This document shows positions 58,711-64,000 of a stretch of DNA of 64,000 nt, piece after piece. The translations under genes and the position numbers were made by a program. The notes below the pieces were generated by a model. It ran no database searches and was not told the DNA's origin. It saw nothing but the letters and a program-made list of their open reading frames with translations. Positions within the stretch are counted from its first letter, which is position 1; each line of letters begins with the position of its first letter. The stretch is taken from assembly GCA_037013495.1 (NCBI GenBank), contig CM072807.1:10791001-10855000 (forward strand), read 5' to 3'. The DNA comes from Hippophae tibetana. Taxonomy: Eukaryota; Streptophyta; Magnoliopsida; Rosales; Elaeagnaceae.

Positions 58711-59929
58711 TTTGCTTATTAACTAAACATTAAAAGGTATAATTTAGATTAAAAAAACTATCAATTAAAATATATTAATAATTAAAATAAATAAACTAAA
58801 ACTAAAAAAGTTAACAAAAACTAATGAATTAATATTTTAAATAAAACATTTCATAATTAAAATATTAAATCTAGTAAAATTGCAATTGAACACCTATACG
58901 ACTTTTAATGTCTTACTATGTGCTATCAATGTGCACTAAATGCATATTGATTGAAAATGTTGGAGTTATCGTATAAAAATGTTTTTTTTTATCTACAAAT
59001 TTATCGAATATTAGTTGTATATATAGGATACCAAATTGTCATTTCAACTGTAGCATATAAGTTTAAGTGGGGATTTTTTTTTTTTTTTTTTGCTACAAGT
59101 TTAGGCTGGAATATTAAAATTTATTTTGCCCGCAATTAATTGCATATGTTACGTTAACTTGTGCTAAAAAATTTACAATAATCATTAAATATCAAAAAAT
59201 ACAAAAATATAAACAAATAAAAAAAATGAAAAAATCTGCTATGATACAAGAGGTTTTAAGATGTAAAGAAAATATAGATATAACATAAAATTTTATAAGA
59301 AAAATTATAAAAAAAATACAAAAATATTCAAAAGATATTAAAGATTCTCATACATAGAAATAATTACATGAAGGTTAATTATTCTTCCGACTCAAATAAA
59401 TAATCGAGACTTAGATGACGGATGGAAACTCCAACATATGGAATCTTTTCACAAATTCTATATCAATTTGGCCAAGTATGTCTCACAATATGAACTAAGC
59501 AATTAATACAATAGAAGTATAAAATAATATGTTCAATTCAACATAAACAAAACAACTAGCATATGCAATAATAACATAATACACATTAGTGATGGTGTGT
59601 CTTAAGGCTCTTGTCTTAACTAGCAACATGCATACATAGAAAACTATACTCAACTTGGGATACATGCATATATACTCAAAAGCTAAAAAGGATTTCCAAT
59701 CATTTCATGACCTCGTATGTGAAAACATATTTGGTAAATAAATCTGTACTTTCACATCATGCAATCAAACATATATAGCAAACCTTAATAAAGAGTCTAA
59801 CATGTGGTATAAATTCAGGGTAAGGAGATACAGACTTTTTAGAGACTCACACAAAGCATATATGTAGATAAAAAGTAAATTATTCTAACAAACAATCTAA
59901 ACATGCATGTCTACTAAGAAGAAGTCTAA
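58711..59929. other. AT-rich DNA, then possible LTR-related sequence
   Basis: No ORF or RNA gene is apparent up to about 59600. From about 59640 words such as 'aaggagatacagact' and 'agagactcacacaaa' also occur in the LTR copies to the right, so the LTR or an internal duplication of it may extend leftward. Confidence 0.4.
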
Positions 59930-61259
59930 GATATGATACACAATCTGGTTAAGAAGGTCATGACTCCTTAAAGACTCAAACCAATCTCACAAACACCGAA
60001 GATAAAAACACCTAAAAAATAATCACAATTGCAATATAAATAAATACAGACATGCCATCTAATAAAGCAATAGATATAGAATTTAGTAAACAAAAAGCAG
60101 GCGATAAATATTAAAAGCTTTCCAATCAAAGATTAAACTTCAGTATGTAGAGACATATACTAATTAAACTTTGATTATACTATCCACACATTCGAGCATG
60201 CATAACTCCTGATATAATGAGGTAAACCCAAATAGAAATCCTATCTATGTTGTAACATCCTTGCATTGCTTAAGGTCACCACTCAACAGTAAACAATCCA
60301 CTAAATATAAATCAGTTACAACTTTGAAAGAAACAAAACCACTATTACCTCTATCAATTGGGATCTGTGTCCTAACTGCCTATTACTATTTCTTATTGCT
60401 TCTGCCACATTTTGATTCAACACTTGAATCCAAATCTCTTTCAAATTCCACACCACCCAATGTGGTGTGATCAATAATGACTTATCAATAACAAAAAGTG
60501 TGACGACTCCCAATTTTTAAGACCACCCTCAAAACCAAACAACATATCTCTTATTGCACACAATAAGAGATATGAGAGCTCAATGTATTTAACTTAGATA
60601 ACTCTCACAATAAGGTTATCACAAATAAACAATTGCATCCAAGCGATCCCCAGTTGACACACGGCTCATATAAAACCCACTTGTAAACAACATCTTGAGC
60701 AATCAACACTCACAAGTATGATTTTTCTCACACAATCATGAACCACTAATACCGAATATATGCGAGGTGTTAGTGATATGAAAAAAAAATCAATTTGACA
60801 TAACTCTGCAACAATTTTTGGATACCAAATAAGAATATATGGGGTTATTTATAGAACTCGAATTTACCACTTCACCATTCATGCCATCATCTACCTCACC
60901 AAGGGTGGTGTCGAGCTTGGTGGTTAGGTGCTAAAAAGTCACATTTTTTTGTTCCAAAAATTACCAAATACTTTCCATAAATATTGACACCCAAAATGAA
61001 CAAAAAACACAAGTGGCAATGTCGACTTGCTCGCCAAAAATTAACACTCTACTTAGCATACATAATACAAAAACCAACCTCATGGTATGTATAAACATGC
61101 TTGCATACAAAGTGTACCTAACTATATGCATGTGTGTATTGCTAATCTATAGTAACCAACATTACATAGAGGATGATAGAACACTACGTAAAATAAAACA
61201 TACATAATGTTTTGCAGACGAAAAGCCAACATAGAGGCACGAATACAATGGGACTTACA
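59930..61259 (-). repeat. LTR copy 1 of a third Sirevirus-like family
   Basis: It shares a long, diverged direct repeat with 61585-62766. Landmarks are 'ataatgaggtaaac', 'gattcaacacttgaa', 'gtgctaaaaagtcacattt', the stretch around 'tgcatgtgtgtattgctaatc' and the right end 'gggacttaca'. In the minus orientation it begins TGTAAGTC. No polypurine tract adjoins this copy on the right. A pararetrovirus-like fragment follows instead. Short frames inside (60261-60470, 61013-61207) are not genes. Confidence 0.65.
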
Positions 61260-61575
61260 AATATAAATTTAGAAAACAGGACTTTCAAAAATGTAAAGGA
61301 AGGTATAACAAAGAGCCTTATAGAAATAGATGTTTTAATAGAAAAAGTTATAGGCCACCAGAAAACAAAAAATTATTCTTTATTAGGGAAAAAGAAATTC
61401 ATATGTTGGATTTGTAATAAAGGATATTACTTTAATGAATGTCATAACATGCTTCAACATAAAACTGAATTTAAAAAGAAATTTCCATAGAAAATAAAAA
61501 TCTTCGAAGAAGCTTTTAAGATGGAACTAGAACCAATAGAGGAATCAGATATAGATGATACTTATAGTATTTGAA
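61260..61575 (+). pseudogene. Fragment resembling a caulimovirid (endogenous pararetrovirus) coat protein
   Basis: An open frame that starts inside the LTR copy runs through this segment to a TAG at about 61488, and coding-like sequence continues in the same frame to about 61572. It has a Lys-rich stretch, a degenerate zinc knuckle (CWICNKGYYFNEC, 61403-61441, one residue short and with the expected His replaced), then an acidic tail with ELEPIEES. The combination of a CWIC...NEC knuckle followed by an LEPIEE-like acidic region is the pattern at the coat-protein end of the caulimovirid polyprotein. Only about 100 residues survive, with a stop and no replication domains, so it cannot produce virus. 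A retrotransposon gag origin is the alternative. Confidence 0.5.
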
Positions 61576-61584
61576 AGAGTCTAC

Positions 61585-62766
61585 AACCTAGTACAATACT
61601 CGGGGTGAGGAGATATAGACTTCTTAACGACTTAGCCCTAACTCGCACAAACAGAAAATACAGATCATTTAAACATTTCACATTGCAGAAGCACACAAAA
61701 ATAATATCAATAACAAATGACTTCAATAACATACATTATATATCAAACAGAAAACAAGTAAATGATAAATAATTTCTAATCAAATGTTAAGCCTAGAGTA
61801 TGTTAAAACATACACACCTTAAACTAGGATTGTACAAATCCAATATCAAATCATGCATAGAAATCAATATAATGAGGTAAACTCATGTAGAGACTGTATC
61901 TATATGATAATATCCTTAGGTTGCTTAAGGAAATCACTCAACAACAAGTAATTCACCATTAATCAGTCAACCATCATTACCTTAATCAGTCAAAATCTCT
62001 ATCTAAGCTGCTGTTTCCATAACTGTTTGGTTCAACACTTGAACTTAACTATCCTTTATAACCAACACCACCAATTGTAGTGTGATTGGTAACTAATAAT
62101 CAGTAACTAGAAGTGTATCAACTCATAACCTCACGAGACATATAATCCACAATAAATATCAAATCGTGTATAGGAGACACACAATCAAACCACGTACTCA
62201 CATAGATAACAAATTGATAACTAATTACAAAATGACTCATTCTCTAATTTAAGCTCTTCAAAATAATTTTGAAAATAAATATAAATATCAATGTGAATTT
62301 TGACAAATTTTTGGCTCTAAAATGATAGATAAAGAGAAGAGAAATAAGTGGGGCATTTATTGGGTTCAGAATGCACACCTCGCCAGCCACTAAACCGGCT
62401 ACCTTGCCAAGGGTGTTGGCAAGGTCTTTGGCGAGCTCGTTGTCGAGATGCTAAAAAGTTACATTTTATCATTTCCAAAATTTTTGAGTACTATCCATAA
62501 ATACTCGCACATAAAGCATACCAAAAACCACAAGAAACAATGTCATCTTGCTAGCATATTTAGGATGCACACTACGAAAACCAACCTCGTCGTTTGTGTA
62601 ACACGCTTGTATGTAAAGTGCACCTAACTATGTACGTGTGTGAATTATTGATTTGTAGTAGCCAACCTTATATAGAGGAAACAAATACACTAAATAAAAA
62701 GAAAACAAATATCATCTTTTATACACGAGAAGCTAACATATAGACATAAGTACAACGAGACTTACA
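61585..62766 (-). repeat. 3' LTR (copy 2) of a minus-strand Sirevirus-like element
   Basis: The direct-repeat partner of 59930-61259. It ends 'gagacttaca' at 62766. The adjoining 62767-62779 is the complement of CAAAGGGGAAGAT, a polypurine tract, so on the minus strand this is the 3' LTR and its element extends to the right. Confidence 0.7.
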
Positions 62767-64000
62767 ATCTTCCCCTTTGGCTTTTCCTGTCAAAACACTG
62801 CATAACTAAATACATAAACTCATCAACCATGAGATGGTCATGAAAATGTCATTCCCATGAACAAAACAATGACACGTACCAAAACTCAAAAGACACACCA
62901 ACACCAAATACATCCATCTTGAGTGGTCCATCCAAACTTAATGAATCAACTCATCCAATATGCACACAACACATTTGAATCATGAAGACTTCACTCTACA
63001 CTTATAACTTGGACACACGAAAAAAACACAAACCACATGAATGTATCATATAGATGTAGTGTATAGTCAAGAAATATGCTATCATGTTACCCCTACACAA
63101 GTACATAACGATAGGTACAAACACAAGTAAACATGCACAACTCCCTCTGACTTCATGCAACACTCCTCCTAAATGCATACAAGTCAAACAATAATATGTA
63201 GTGCAATCATACACTTACAACCCATGCAACACACAGTATGGTAATAAACATATAGTTATCAATATAAACCTTTTCCCCTTTTTTGACACTGAAAGTCAAA
63301 AGTACACCCCTATATGAGGGAGAGAATACATAAAAATATGCTATAATTTTGTTACTTATGTAACACTACAGATAAGATTAAAGAAAATACTAAAAGAAAT
63401 ACCACATGCAGTCGTGTGAAAATATAAAGGTTAACACCAAGACAATAGAGAGGTAAAAGTATGTAATACAAGAAATATGCAATAACTCACTACAACAAGG
63501 GAGTAGCTAAGAATATTGGTAGACAAGTGAAATAAGAGATTTCATACAATGCATGAAACATGTCATACATACATACACAAGACTTACACCTCTCCCACTA
63601 AATGTATGCATGTGATACAATAAACATGTTATACATTCTACTTGCAAAAAATCCCCCAACTTAAAGAAAACTACACATAATAGATGATAATAATTACAAA
63701 AAGAGGGAAGCAAACTAAGCATGTTCAACAAATTAAAAGGTCGTTAATGAATAGTCAATCTACTCAATGTAAATATCCACATGTCTATCAATCTATAATG
63801 CATTCATGTAAGGGTATGACTAAATTTTTGATACCATATACTATGTGATATGCAAAATTTGTTTACTCTATATGCCATCAAGATATGCTTATGTGAACCA
63901 AGCAGATCGAAATAAAGACTCAAGTTAAACTAAGCTTCTTATTTTCACAATTAGTCTCTCTCTCCATTATTGTAAGTTCCAACCTAGAAGAAATCAATAG
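62767..64000 (-). mobile_element. 3' non-coding interior of a minus-strand Sirevirus-like element (runs off the window)
   Basis: It follows the polypurine tract of the LTR at 61585-62766. On the minus strand further purine tracts occur (complement of 'ttttccccttttttgac' at 63270-63286, of 'ctctcccacta' at 63591-63601, of 'atcccccaactt' at 63651-63662), the Sirevirus pattern of repeated tracts before the 3' LTR. Frames at 63002-63214 and 63507-63731 have no recognisable domain. Pol would lie beyond 64000. Confidence 0.55.

Overview
The window is nuclear DNA of a flowering plant, almost certainly a eudicot. It is AT-rich and dominated by decayed LTR retrotransposons of typical plant lineages (copia Sirevirus-like and Tork/Tnt1-like, a gypsy chromovirus, a gypsy Tat-lineage element, a TRIM) plus CACTA DNA transposons. 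The one clearly intact gene is a two-exon LRR receptor kinase of the plant-specific LRR-XI group. I saw no bacterial or organellar features, no tRNA or rRNA genes and no CRISPR array. The species cannot be named from the sequence; a rosid is a guess from the receptor kinase. Layout. 1-5000: the 3' end of a Sirevirus-like LTR, then a minus-strand copia gag remnant split by a second minus-strand copia element (1169-4690) that has lost reverse transcriptase and RNase H. 5629-7576: a probable solo LTR with a perfect 5-bp target duplication and a very GC-rich 33-bp minisatellite. 8612-13974: a Tork/Tnt1-like copia element whose polyprotein is closed by many TAG/TAA/TGA codons. 15080-22430: pieces that look like exons of an unrecognised host gene, carrying a TRIM (15592-15903) and a Sirevirus-like element 'A' (16188-22005). 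23322-33321: Sirevirus-like element 'B', with a small gag-only copia element nested in its 5' LTR (23444-25277) and a non-autonomous CACTA element nested in its 3' LTR (31507-32373). 34843-38020 (minus): RLK7/HAIKU2-like receptor kinase. 39591-44746: a gypsy chromovirus with near-complete structure. About 45070-54560: a heavily decayed Tat-lineage gypsy element with a 113-bp tandem repeat after pol and an antisense accessory ORF. 54600-59600: AT-rich intergenic DNA with one possible CACTA remnant. 59930-64000: two LTR copies of a third Sirevirus-like family, with a fragment resembling an endogenous pararetrovirus coat protein between them and the 3' internal region of a minus-strand element running off the right edge. 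Relationships. Elements A and B belong to one family (shared LTR, gag start, GAG-pre-integrase and 3' region) but carry complementary internal deletions: A lacks integrase to RNase H, B lacks the gag core. The same LTR family also forms the left edge of the window. Nesting gives a relative insertion order: B before the small copia element and before the CACTA; the outer copia gag before the 1169-4690 element. No retroelement here has an uninterrupted polyprotein, so none looks autonomous. The receptor kinase is the only locus with evidence of current function. The most unusual features are the antisense Transposase_28-like ORF of the Tat element, the pararetrovirus-like fragment, the possible split host gene, and the tandem-repeat arrays inside retroelements.
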